This document shows positions 11,293 to 22,904 of a stretch of DNA of 64,000 nucleotides, piece by piece. The stretch spans positions 14,042,994 through 14,106,993 of the forward strand of contig NC_034010.1 in the NCBI RefSeq assembly GCF_000346465.2, read 5' to 3'. The stretch's first letter is position 1. Each line of letters starts with the position of its first letter. A program made the translations under genes and the position numbers. The DNA comes from Prunus persica. Lineage: Eukaryota > Streptophyta > Magnoliopsida > Rosales > Rosaceae. The notes under the pieces were generated by a model. It searched no databases and had not been told where the DNA came from. It was given only the letters and a program-made list of their open reading frames with translations.

Positions 11293-12098
11293 AGAGTCCA
11301 TGCCTATTTGATCATGACCTAGCTGAAAAGGTCCATGTTAGCTCCAAGTTAGAACATGCCGATTTGGAATATTTTGATGATCGCTTATCGGCATCTGTTG
11401 TGGACACTTAAAAGCTTGAGAGGCATCTGTAGGTATTCAACATGCCCCTTCAAGCATCTCTGTGACTTGTTTCATTGACAGATGATCACTTGGTTTCAAT
11501 TGTATACACCATAACGCTATTATGACCATCTTTCTTATTGTTTTCATTTCATCTTCATTGACATCACCCATCTCCAAGTCCTTTCCCTCGATATATTGAT
11601 CGAACACCCAAGAAGGGAAGTAAATTTGGCTTGAATGCTCTACCAAGGCATTCAAATTCTTCCTTCTGCTTGCCATCTCCATCAGCAACATTCCAAAACT
11701 GTAGACATCAGCTTTGTACGAAACACCTCCAAGATTATTGTTGAACAACTCAGGAGCCATATATTCCATTGTTCCCCTAGTTGCCATCATAAAGACAACG
11801 CTATTATCTGTTGGATATAGTTTCGCTAACCTAAAGTCAGAAATCTTTGGGTTGAAATTCTCGTCAAGAAGAATGTTGTGAGGCTTGATATCGAAATGAA
11901 AAATTTGCATGTCACAACCTTCATGCAGAAATTCAATCCCTCGAGCGACTCCAAGAGAAATCGTATACTTCCTTCTTTTGAATAACTATATTATCAAGCG
12001 ACCCATTGGGCATGAAATCGTAGACTAGAGAGCACTTCACCCTCCACATAATAACCAAGAAGTTGCACCACATTAACATGGTGAATCCTCCCAATTGT

Positions 12099-15066
12099 TG
12101 AAAGGACCCGCCCCGAATTTCCCGAAACTTGAGACGAATCCTGTGGAAATTCCGACATCACCCCGATGCCGAGCCCACTTACTAAAGACTGAGACTTTCT
12201 ACCAAAATTTTGGCAGCGTCTCCCCTGTAATTTGAACAATCCCAAAAATTTCAACCTGCATAAAACACATTTAATATCCACAACTGGCAGCATGCACAAT
12301 GTATCAACATGCAATTCACATAAACGGCCTCCGGCCTTCAAATAATCCGAAACAAATTACCAATAAAGCCTATAAGTCAAACGATTACCTTAAGCAAGAT
12401 AAATAATAAATTTAAGCATAAATATGAATGCCTAAGTGCACTTTACATCATCTAACTTTCCCAACTATCCCACATGCGAGGTTTTAACCTCCTAATACAA
12501 CAGCAAGTAGTTTAAGGCCTTAGCCCAAATCGTACATCAATCCTAAATGAGTTCTTATACCTGTCTTGACCAAAACACATTTACACGATCCTCCCTCAAC
12601 CAAGCGGGAGTATGAACAGTTATTTACTCGTATCTGGACCAACGACAGGGTCAGAACCAATCTCAATAAAACAACATAAATAAGATTTAGTCCGTGACTA
12701 CACCTAGGCACTATCCTAGGCTGCCGACGTACCCTTACTAAGGGATAAAGCCACACATAGATGTTTCCACTAAGTCCCGATTCCAATCACTTACAATACC
12801 TTTATTCATCTCCCTGTTAATCACATAATCTCCTCATACGCCGGAAAATCCTACGCCACATGTGACCTAACAATCATATCATCTCCTCATACGCCGAAAC
12901 ATCCAACGCCACATATGGGGTCTGTCCTCACGCCGAAAAATCCTACGCCACTTGGGACCTAACAATCACAAAATCTCCCCATACGCCGAAACATCCAATG
13001 CAACGTATGGGGTCTGTCAGCACGCCGGGAAATCCTACGACATGTGTTACCTAACAATCATATCATCTCCCCATACGTCGGAACATCCAACGCCACGTAT
13101 GGGGTCTGTCCTCACGCTGAAAAATCCTATGCCACGTGGGACCTAATAATCACAAAATCTCCCCATACGCCGGAACATCCAACGCCACGTATGAGGTCTG
13201 TCAGCACGCCGGAAAATCCTACGCCACATGTGACCTAACAATCATATCATCTCCCCATACCTCGAAACATCCAACGCCACGTATGAGGTCTGTCCTCACG
13301 CCGAAAAATCCTATGTCACATGGGATCTAACAATCACATCATCTCCCCATACGCCGGAACATCTAACGCCATGTATCGGGTCTGTCTCAACGCCAGAAAA
13401 CCTACGCCACGTGAGACCTAACAATCATAAAATCTCCCCATACGCCGGAACATCCAACTCCACGTATGGGGTCTGTCAGCACACCGAAAAATCCTACGCC
13501 ACGTCTGACCTAAAAATCATATCATCTCCCCATACGCTGGAACATCCCACACCATGTATGGGATCTGTCCTCAAGCCTGAAAATCCTACACCACGTGGGA
13601 CCTAACAATCATAGGATGGTACTTACAATGTAATCAAACATCTCTATATCTTTATAATATATATATATAAATTTTCAACCTCAACCACAATATAGCATCC
13701 CATAATCCCCCAATTTAAAATAATAAATTAATATCCTAATTCCACATAATCAAAATAACTCAACAACGCTCAAGACTTGTCACTAGGGTCATTATAATCT
13801 TCCTAGGAAGGTAAAACTACCTCGGAAGACTCACAGTCAACCAAGGGTCAAACTACCCAAACTTAGTTAAACCGGCCCATGGGGCCCATGACCTCCGTTT
13901 TACTATCCAAAAGTTCCTATGGTTTCCACCGGGTTTAGGATACACGTCCTGCAAGTTTGGTCCACATCGGACGGTCGGATCGCTCACGATCGGACGGTTA
14001 CTATGAACCTAGCCCTAGGGTTGCATTTACGGAGTATCCGGGACTCCGTTTTACGATCCGTCAAATCCTACACGATCCTAAGGATGTCTAGCTTATCATA
14101 ATTTAAATTTAAGACTATCCAATGGTTCAAACCTATCGAACCCCGATAACGCACAATATGCGATATCCGTTCGAGACTCAAATGATATCCAAATTGAAAT
14201 CCGAGCACACCTACGCGCTCGAGACAACAAGGGGATCGCATCCGGACACAATGCCCCTTTTTTTTCAGTGCCCACTCACCGCCACATGCACCGGCAGTGC
14301 GTGGGTGTCCAAAGCGATTAAGCATCGCTGGAAAATCTCAAAATCATGGCTCAAGGTTCCTATCCTAGTTTTAACACCCTATTTGGAGTCACTTTTGTTT
14401 TGGACAAACCCCAAAAACTAGCGGAAGTGGCCGAAATTTCACTTTGAAATTCGACCAAAACCTAAATTCTAAATCGAGTTTCTAAACACAAATATCGTTC
14501 AATTCCTACACAACAAGCAGCTAGAGCGTGAAGAATAGGTGAGAAATCGTGCCTCGGTTGCCTGAGATGGCGGCTGGAATCGGCCGTAGCGACGCCGTGA
14601 ACAACTAGAGAAACTAGTTGATATCGTCGACAAATCCTGAGCACTCTGGTCGGGAAAAGGGCTGGTCGTCACCGTGGCATCGAGAAGAAGCGAACAAGAC
14701 CCGTGCCTGCCCTTGCCGTGGCCAAAGCTGAGAGGGAGAAAGGGCTGTTGTCGGGGAAAGAGAGTGTGCGCGGAGGAGAGAGAGAGAGAGAGAGAAACCA
14801 GATTTTATCAAACCTTTTTTGCAATATTTACGATTGTGCCACTGAGGGTATTTTGATCGTATCTCTCTCGGTACAACTCCGATTCGAGCCCACCACGTGT
14901 CTATGAACTCATCTCGTTATGCTCTACATAACGGATAGTCAAAATTCCTAAATTTCTTCCCGTTCAAAAAGTCAACTTTAAACCTAATAAAATATTCTAG
15001 GGGCAAAATGGTCTTTTATCATGTTTAATTAATAATTAAACATTTATTTTGGACCGGGTCGTTACA
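12099..15066 (-). mobile_element. Solo LTR (2,968 bp) with ATTGT target duplication
   Basis: The element reads TGAAAGGACCC at the left and GGGTCGTTACA at the right (TG...CA), flanked by ATTGT at 12094-12098 and 15067-15071. The paralogous unoccupied site at 20892-20896 has ATTGT once, between CCTCCCA and AGCCACC. A 5-bp duplication and TG/CA ends fit an LTR retrotransposon, and one LTR with no internal region indicates a solo LTR. It contains a 92-bp minisatellite, a (GA)n run near 14777-14800 and many small spurious reading frames. Family: probably Ty3/gypsy with large LTRs (Tekay/Del-like), a guess from the TGTAAC start and the size, because no pol is present. Confidence 0.94.
12829..13612. 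repeat. Minisatellite inside the solo LTR, about 92-bp units
   Basis: About eight and a half units. Each contains CCCCATACGCCGGAAC, CCACGTATGGGGTCTGTC and a half-unit AATCCTACGCCACGTG with GACCTAACAATCA. Most starts are 92 bases apart (near 12976, 13068, 13160, 13252, 13342, 13434 and 13526). Each unit holds an inverted CCCCATACG/CGTATGGGG pair. Confidence 0.93.
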
Positions 15067-15698
15067 ATTGTAGCTACCTCGCTCATGAAATCTTGCCCAA
15101 AATCTTAATTGCTCCAAAACGACCACTGCGCAATTTTCCTTTAAATACAATGCCAAAGCCACCTTCACCCAGTTCGTCCTTTAATCTACCAGTCATCTTC
15201 TTAATGTATGAGTAAGAGTACCTTATTGGGATGAAGTTATTATCAGCCTGCAGAAAATCTTCTATGGTGCTATACATTGACAATTTCCTTCTCCACCATT
15301 TATAGATCAAGAGTCAAATCACAAATGGAGCCCCAAACATAAATTTCAGAATAACAATTCCTGCGCAGTAACATTACTCATGAGTAAATAAACTTTTTTT
15401 GTTGCTCTATATCCACAGATTTCAAAAGGCACCGGACATATACCGATAATGCCAACGGAGGGTATCCATATACCTTCTGCAAAAAATACAATAAAAGTGA
15501 ACAGTATCAAGAGACCTGAGGACGTTTCAGAAGTGCAAAGCCCAAATATAGTAAGAAGATCAACTTTACACAGATTACCCGTTGGCCTTGCTTTTACTTT
15601 GTTAGTGTGTGAGCTTGCTCTAAAATGAACAATGTTTGACCATTTGAGGTGGTTTATATCAGAATAGCAAAACCATACTTGCAGTACTAATTATTTGA
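15067..15698. repeat. Right part of duplicated segment (copy A side)
   Basis: It runs colinear with 20892-21550 and is nearly identical (for example the TTTCAGAAGTGCAAAGCC word). Homology ends near TTGCAGTACTAATTA at about 15698 versus about 21550. This marks the right boundary of the tandem duplication. Confidence 0.85.
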
Positions 15699-16756
15699 CC
15701 TAGGGTTCAGGTTTAATTTGGTTCCCACAATATTGATGAAATATAAACAAGGGCCAAGTGTGTGAAAATTACCCCTGGGTCTGAGTTCAAGAATCAAGCT
15801 CCAATAATGCTTCGAAAGGGTAGCTGAGCATTAGGGATAAGACTTCTATATATAGGGCTCACCTCAATTAAAAATGTAGTTAGTAAAGTGGTACACGATT
15901 GTTTTTATATATGCTCAGATATTTAATTTTGCAAAAATAATGCATCCAACTAACTCAACCAAAAAAGTTGCATCCAATTAATGATGTTCTTAGAATATTG
16001 ATACAAAATAAATTAGGTGTTAAAAAATATTTAATATTTGAATATGATCTATTATGACAAAGACTCATTGTCTCAATAATGGTGATTATTCAAAAGGTGT
16101 AACATCTTTGGTACAATTTAATCGATTTAATTAAATTTAATTCTTTTGTGAAATTTCAATTTTGCCCTTGGGAGTAGGAGTACTTTGGTCATTTTAAGGA
16201 AAAAAAAATATTTATTGTATGACCTTACATAATGGTGTAAATTTATATTATTTTATGTGAGATCCCATTTTAAGGTTAACACAGGACTCTCAAAATCTCA
16301 AGCCCTGATGATGCCCTGTAAGGTTGGTGCCGTGTGAGAACAAAGGGTGAAGCGAGATTATCTTGTGAGTCGTGACTATGTTATCTTTAGTTTTGTGCTT
16401 GCTGACTCATTTCATACAGCAGCCTTGGAAGTTTCGCTGCATTCTTCATTCCATGATAAAATAATTATAATAATGGTCAAAGTAGCCAAAGTAACCAAAC
16501 GATTAAAGAAATGCAGCATTTGATTGAGGGGAGTCAAGAATGTCACATGTCGTGGGACCTCTAAGTCCACTGTTGACTTTTATAGTCTTTTCATCGCAAG
16601 CAAACAATGTATTTTTTTGGTTCTTCTTTTCCTGGTAAGATCCCAAACACGATTGGGTTAATTAAATAATGAGAGGACATCTTATTGGACATATGAGCCA
16701 CAGAAAGATTTAGATACCATTTTCTTTTTCTGCAGCACAGAAAGATTTGGTTAGAT
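15699..16756. other. Intergenic region upstream of the intact kinase
   Basis: About 1 kb of AT-rich DNA preceding the ATG of the receptor-kinase gene, so it presumably contains its promoter. I see no clear TATA box at a fixed spacing, no RNA gene and no recognisable transposon end. Confidence 0.5.
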
Positions 16757-19119
16757 ATGGTAAAAATTATCACCTCTTCCTTGTGCTTAATCTTTCTGGC
16801 TTTCTCCACAGTGCATGGAGAACCCCAAGATACCTGCAAAAACTTGAAGTGTGGCGATAAAGGCCCAGCTGTCCATTTCCCTTTCAGCCTCAAAGGCAGG
16901 CACCCAGATCACTGTGTCTTTCCTGGGTTTGTCCTGTCATGCAATGAGAAGCATGAAACAATTCTTGAGCTTCCAATTCCATTCAAATTTCCAGTCAAAA
17001 GCATAGATTATAAGGCTCAGGCAATCCAATTATATGACCCAGAAAGCTGTCTTCTGGTGAAGCTTTTGAAAGTCTTCAACAAGTCAATCTCTCCCTTCCA
17101 CTTCTCAAAAAATTACATGACTGATCTTACCTTATTCAATTGCTCTTTAGCTGAGAGGCAATTAGATGAACAAGTCCCCTGCTTCAGTGGCCCTGGCTAC
17201 CAAGTTTATTCTGTTCTCTCTTCATACAGCATTGAGGTCTTGCCCCTACTGTCTTGTACAAAGATGTATAATCTCTCATCAGTTCCATATTATTCAAACG
17301 ACCCTGACAATCTTTATTTGGAGTGGTCTGAACCAAATTGTGCACAGTGTGAGGCAAAGGGCAAGATGTGTAGATTGAAGAACAATGGCACCAAAAGTGA
17401 AATTGAATGTGTGGACTTCAGTAAAGCAGGTATGGCTAACATAAATTTTAGTTTGGTTCACATATATTTAACTTATTACAGATTCTTAATATTCTGCTAT
17501 ACTAGTCACTTTTTGCTTGCTTACTTGGAAGTTGAGAGCAGAGTAGCAGCATTATTTATTGGCTTTTTATTGCAAAACGTCCTGAGGTTGATGAACCTAT
17601 CAAGTTGTATCCTTGTGTTTTTTTTTCTGTGTTTGTGGTCCTCGAGGTTAACTTGGCTAACATATATTTAATTGGGTCACATTTATTTGAATTGCTACAG
17701 ATTCTTAATATTCTGCTATTCTGGTCACTTATCTGCAGATGCAAATAATACAATGCATTCATGTAATGAGATATTATCATCTGCAATCCACGTTTTGCTT
17801 ACTTATTTGGAAGTTTAGAGCAAAGTAGCAGCACTGTTTATTTAAAGGATATTTTCCAAGCAATAGCTCATTCTAATTACTTATTTGACAGTGTTTTTTT
17901 TTTTTTTTTTTCAGGTACGAAAAGGAAATGGGTGGCTACAGGTGAGTTGTTTAATTGGAGTTGCAGTTTGTTTCATCTGTATATACGAGATCGTAGTAAT
18001 ATTTACAAAGGTTAACTTGCAGGTGCATCTCTGGGTTCATTTGTTGTGTTACTCCTAGTCGTTGCAGCCTACCGTGTCTATAGTTCTGATAGAAAAGAAA
18101 AGGAGGATCAGTTAAAGATTGAAAGATTTTTAGACGATTACAGAGCTCTCAAACCTAGCAGATATTCATATGCAGATATTAAGAGGATTACAAATGACTT
18201 CAAGGACAAGTTAGGGGAAGGAGCCTACGGAACTGTTTATAAAGGAATTCTTTCTTCTGAACTCTTTGTTGCTGTGAAAGTCCTCAATAGTTCTAAGGGA
18301 GATGGGGAAGAGTTCATCACTGAAGTGGTAACACTGGGTCATATCCACCATGTCAATGTCATTCGCTTGGTTGGCTTTTGCGCTGATGGATTTAGACGAG
18401 CTCTTGTTTATGAGTTCTTACCAAATGGTTCACTGCAGGATTTCATTTCATCACCAGACAATAAGAACAGTTTCCCTGGTTGGGATAAGATGCAAGATAT
18501 TGCTCTAGCCATAGCCAAAGGAATTGAATATCTTCAGCAAGGATGCGATCAGCGAATCCTCCATTTTGACATCAAACCTTATAACATTTTGCTAGACAAC
18601 AATTTCACTCCAAAGATTTCTGATTTTGGTTTAGCCAAGTTATGTTCCAAGGATCAAAGCATAGTGTCAATGACTACAGCTAGGGGCACCATGGGCTACA
18701 TTGCACCTGAAGTGTTCTCCAGGAACTTTGGAAATGTGTCCTATAGTTTTGGAATGTTACTGCTTGAGATGGTAGGAGGAAGGAAGAATGTCGGTTCAGC
18801 CACGGAGAACACAAATGAAATCTACTATCCCGAATGGATTTATAATCTTCTAGAAGAAGGAGATGACCTACGCATCCATATCGGTGAAGAAGGAGAAGGT
18901 AAAATTCCAAAGAAACTTGCAATTGTAGGGCTCTGGTGCATCCGGTGGCATCCAGGGGATCGTCCTTCAATGAAAGCTGTGATTCAGATGTTGGAAGGAG
19001 GAGAAAGCTTAACCATGCCTCCCAATCCCTTTGCCTCTACAGGTGCTGCAGGAACCAATGCAAGTGCGGCTGCAAGAAATCTAAACATTCAGTTAGAAGC
19101 AATTCCTGAGTTGGAGTAA
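16757..19119 (+). CDS. LRK10-like receptor kinase, intact frame, subdomain IX deletion
   Basis: Three exons, 16757-17429, 17915-17941 and 18023-19119, give a continuous 598-residue frame with matching GT/AG phases. Residues 1-21 are a signal peptide. A cysteine-rich GUB_WAK-type ectodomain follows (starting near CKNLKCGDKG), then exon 2 (basic), one membrane segment near residues 236-252 and a Ser/Thr kinase. Kinase motifs seen: GEGAYGTVYKG (about 297), VAVKVL lysine, HFDIKPYN (non-RD, as usual in this family), SDFGLAK and GTMGYIAPE. Where relatives in this window read VS(Y/H)K(S/A)DVYSFG, this one reads VSYSFG: five codons are missing, including the conserved Asp of subdomain IX. The family includes wheat Lr10-like kinases, and a plasma-membrane receptor role is inferred. 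Catalytic activity is doubtful. Confidence 0.9.
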
Positions 19120-20100
19120 CATGTGTTCTTATACATAGTTCTTGATGTTTGTACTTGACTAGCACATGCCTCATGGTCCAGCACTACATAGAATTTAGAA
19201 ATAGGGGCGTTTCAATGACCCTAACACTGGACCTATTGCACCACCCAAATCACTGGCTGCCAAATCCAATATTATGCATCACTTGTGCGCATAAACTATT
19301 GTGTAACAATCTTGCTTCAAGTCCTTCACCAGCTTCCATAAAATTGCCGTTGTCCTGCTTGCTTCATCATGTGATCCTTGAAGTTTTAAAGTTCCCCAAT
19401 AATGTATCTTGCAGAAATATTGTTCTTCTAGTATTTTAGAGAGTATCATGGAAGCCTAACATACAAGAGTTTAAAGAATCTCGGCCCTCCCCGTGCAACC
19501 CCAGTTGATTGAGAGATTAATTTTGAGAGGTTGGTGGGGTTGGGATGTTGAACCATCAGCAACTACTTTCTAAAATGCCTACAAAGGCAACCATTGAACC
19601 TTTTTATGTATTTTTTATTTTTAATGAAATAGGGGGAAAGATTGAACTTTGTTTTTTGATTCCTTGTTTTGCAGTTCTCTAGCTTCCATGACCTTTGGCC
19701 TCTTCCATTAGAAAGATTTCATCACGAAGGTCAATTATTAGACACAATTTCAATTGAGCTGACCGTCGGAGAGTCTTTGATGAAAAACAGAAACAACTGG
19801 TGAAGGTAAATTTTAAAATGGGGTCAATTTAAGATCGCATCATTGTGGTTTGGGCGTGCACACACTGATTCATGTCTCTTCAAACTTGGAAAACAAAAAG
19901 TTATACCTCATTACTCTGACACTCTGAACACCATTTTCGGCTTTGTACGAAACAAGTCTATTATAAATGTGATACGCTCTGTTTCTTTTTTGTTCAAAAC
20001 GGCAGATTCCATACTAGTTGATCATCACCAAGCTAGTTAACAGAGTCTTGGGTTTCAAAAAAAAAAAAAACAACAGAGTCCATGCCTATTTGCTCATGAC
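19120..20100. other. 3' flank of the intact kinase and spacer
   Basis: It includes the likely 3'UTR. Bases 19446-20077 are the counterpart of 1-330. The undisturbed CACTA target AGA is at 20075-20077. The 304-base piece 19467-19770 is bounded by GAGT at both ends and is absent from the other copy. No other gene is seen. Confidence 0.75.
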
Positions 20101-20129
20101 CTAGCTGAAAAGGTCCATGTTAGCTCCAA

Positions 20130-21217
20130 GTTAGAACATGCCGGATTTGGAATATTTTGATGATCGCTTATCGGCATCTGTTGTGGACACATAAAATGAT
20201 TGGGAGGCGTCTGTAGGTATTCAACATGCCCTTCAAACATCTCTATGACTTTTTTCATTGATGGACGATCACTTGGTTTTCAATTGTATACACCATAAGG
20301 CTATAATGACCATCTTTCTTATTATTTTCATTTCATCTTCATTGACATCACCCATCACCAAGTCCTTTCCCTCGATATATTGATCAAACACCTTAGAAGG
20401 GAAGTAAATTTGGCTTGAATGCTCTGCCAAGGCATTCAAGTTCTTCCTTCTGCTTGCCATCTCCATCAGCAACATTCCAAAACTGTACACATCAGCTTTG
20501 TACGAAACACCTCCAAGATTATTGTTGAACAACTCAGGAGCCATATATCCCATTGTTCCCCTAGCTGCCGTCATAGAGACAACGCTGTTATCTGTTGGAT
20601 ATAGTTTTGCTAACCCAAAGTCAGAAATCTTTGGGTTGAAATTCTCGTCAAGAAGAATGTTGTGAGGCTTGATATCGAATTGCAGAATTTTCATGTCACA
20701 ACCTTCATGCAGATATTCAATCCCTCGAGCAACTCCAAGAGAAATCGCATACATTTAATGTATACTTCCTTCTTTTGAATAAATATATTTATCAAGCGAT
20801 CCATTGGGCATGAAATCGTAGACTAGAGAGCGCTTCACCCTCCACACAATAACCAACAATTTGCACCACATTAACATGGTGAGTCCTCCCAATTGTAGCC
20901 ACCTCGCTCATGCAATCTTGCCCGTTAGCTTTAGACTTGCCCAAAATCTTAATTGCTCCAAAACGACCACTGCGCAATTTTCCTTTAAATATAGTGCCAC
21001 AGCCACTTTCACCCAGTTTGTCCTTGAATCTACCAGTCATCTTCTTAATGTCTGAGTAAGAGTACCTTATTGGGATGAAGTTGTTATCAGCCTGCAGAAA
21101 ATCTTCTATGGTGCTATACATTGACAACTTCCTCCTCCGCCATTTATAGATCAAGAGCCAAATCACAAATGGAGCCCAAACATAAATTTCAAAATAACAA
21201 GTCCTGCGCAGTAACAT
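20130..21217 (-). pseudogene. LRK10-like receptor kinase pseudogene, copy B
   Basis: The minus-strand translation gives a membrane segment ([12 protein letters not shown]), a juxtamembrane part, a glycine loop [16 protein letters not shown], then [29 protein letters not shown] and [11 protein letters not shown]. The reading frame breaks after GYCVEGEA (shared with copy A), meets a stop at KEGSIH before MYAISL, and is shifted by one extra base after CIQLK near 20278. If the last shift is ignored the tail would run to about 20144. No ectodomain exon is recognised upstream. It is tail-to-tail with the intact gene at 16757-19119. It is very close to copy A, and both descend from an already broken copy. 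Confidence 0.9.
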
Positions 21218-22793
21218 TACTAATTAACCATGAGTAAATAAACTTTTTTTGGTGCTCTACATCCACAGATTTCAAAAGGCACCGGACATATGCCCTTGCC
21301 GATAATGCCAACGGAGGGTATCCATATACCTTCTGCAAAAAATACAATAAAAGTGAACAGTATCAAGAGACCTGAGGACGTTTCAGAAGTGCAAAGCCTA
21401 AATATAGTAAGATGATCAACTTTACACAGATTACCCGTTGGCCTTGCTTTTACTTTGTTAGTGTGTGAGCTTGCTCTAAAATGAACAATGCTTGACCATT
21501 TGAGGTGGTTTATCTCAGAATAGCAAAATCATACTTGCAGTACTAATTACTTGGCTGCTACACTGAACGAACTTGAGCCCGAAATTAGAAATTTATCCGC
21601 AATTTTACTTTCCTCATTCTTTCTCAGTTTCCTACTTCTTTTATGAGATCAACAATCGAAGTTCATAGGAACTACATGGTGAACCATCTTTTGTGGTGAG
21701 CGATGTGTCAATTATATATCAACTCATGATAATAGGTCAGTTACATTTTGCATTGAGTTATGACACTCACTCATGAGCTGTTTTGTTGTTTTCAAAAAAC
21801 TCCTTAAGGTTTGGGAAATTACATTGGCACCCTCTAATGTTTCAAATTCCTTTTATCAAATCTCTTATGAATGAAGTTGAAGTTCGACCCCAAAACCAAT
21901 TGGCAATGGAGGGAGTAGCCCAACTCCATGACAAATATATCAAACACATACCATATAAGTAAATATAAAGTGCTAAAAGTTCATAATTTAATATTATAAG
22001 GGTAAATGGTAAAATGCTTATCATTTAAGTAAAACTAAAAATATAAAACACAAAACCCACTCAGGATGTGCCATTTAGCTCCATCTCTTAACCTCTGTTG
22101 TTTTTTTCATTTGTTTTTAATAATTAAACCTAAAAATATAAAACACTTAAAGATTAAAAGAAATATGTTAATTATGTATAAAAAATAAAAATAAAAAAGA
22201 CGCTTGGCGCGCGTGAGCGTGTACCATGAGCCATGATACTAGTAATTCATTAAAACATTATAAAAAGAAGAAACTTTAGACGAGAGATCACTTACGTGAA
22301 AACCTTGCATACAGATACACATTGATACCTACAATGATAAAGGAAAAAATAAAATAAAATAAAATTAGCACACTTGGTCACTAAAATTCAAATTTTTCAT
22401 TTTTTTATATTTTTTATAAAAACTTTTATCAAATAAGAACTTCAATTTCTTTTTATTTTTGTTTTTGACAAAAAATAAGAACTTCATTAGATAACTTCAA
22501 CAATACAATTAAGGCATCAAGGAGACATGCAAATCAACAAGTGAGAGAACACAACAAAATTAACATGCTGAAGAAGCCAAACTAAAGCAAACACAACAAC
22601 AACTACTAACCTGCATCACTACAATTAAGTATAATCTCAAATAAAGCTCACAAACCCAAAATAACAAAAACTCTAAAGCAACACATGAACCTACGACCAC
22701 TACCTAGAGAAGAGAAAAACATGCAATACCATGACCCACTCTGTTCGCAGTTGAGCGGATACGGGTAAAACCTTCTCAAGTGATCTATGATAT
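21218..22793. other. Intergenic, duplicated to 21550 then AT-rich
   Basis: Bases up to about 21550 belong to the duplicated segment. Beyond that the DNA is AT-rich with simple runs (for example AATAAAATAAAATAAAATTAG near 22350). I see no gene, RNA or clear transposon end. Confidence 0.5.
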
Positions 22794-22904
22794 TGTAACA
22801 TCCCACATCGACCAACGGAGATGGGGTGATGTGCCTTATATGTACATTTTTGCCTCCATCTAGCACGAGGCCTTTTGGGAGCTCACTGGCTTCAGAGTCA
22901 TAAC
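22794..22904 (+). mobile_element. Cassandra-like TRIM LTR fragment with 5S-derived part
   Basis: It starts TGTAACATCCCACATCG and continues through CTTATATGTACA to CTAGCACGAGGCC and GGGAGCTCACTGGCTTC. From memory this order is the LTR of Cassandra, a plant terminal-repeat retrotransposon in miniature that carries a 5S rRNA-like segment. The fragment stops inside the 5S-like part, where the neighbouring truncated LTR begins. It is too short to be a 5S gene. Confidence 0.65.

Larger units (their letters stand above)
11334..15310 (-). pseudogene. LRK10-like receptor kinase pseudogene, copy A (split by solo LTR)
   Basis: Minus-strand kinase pieces lie at 15310-15072 (juxtamembrane, glycine loop GEGGFGIVFKG, AIKIL lysine region) and 12098-11437 (from the glycine-rich-lobe end through [36 protein letters not shown] and the C-lobe). 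A solo LTR sits between them. Copy B at 20.1-21.2 kb is its paralogue without the insertion. The frame is broken after the GEV/GEA position (a lesion shared with copy B), around 11970 (an 11-bp deletion relative to B), and again near the end by an extra G after MLEG. DFG has become DFR in this copy. No ectodomain exon is recognised. It is certainly non-functional as a kinase. Confidence 0.9.

Noticed and set aside
12829..13612. Regular repeat array that could look like a CRISPR
   Set aside because: Plant DNA, no unique spacers, units vary throughout, and the array lies inside an LTR.
14614..14906. Several Arg/Glu/Ser-rich small frames
   Set aside because: They arise from the (GA)n run in the solo LTR. 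The same happens at 24735-25097 and 62222-62461.
22850..22904. Possible 5S rRNA gene
   Set aside because: Only a partial 5S-like stretch within an LTR-type context. No full 5S gene or terminator.
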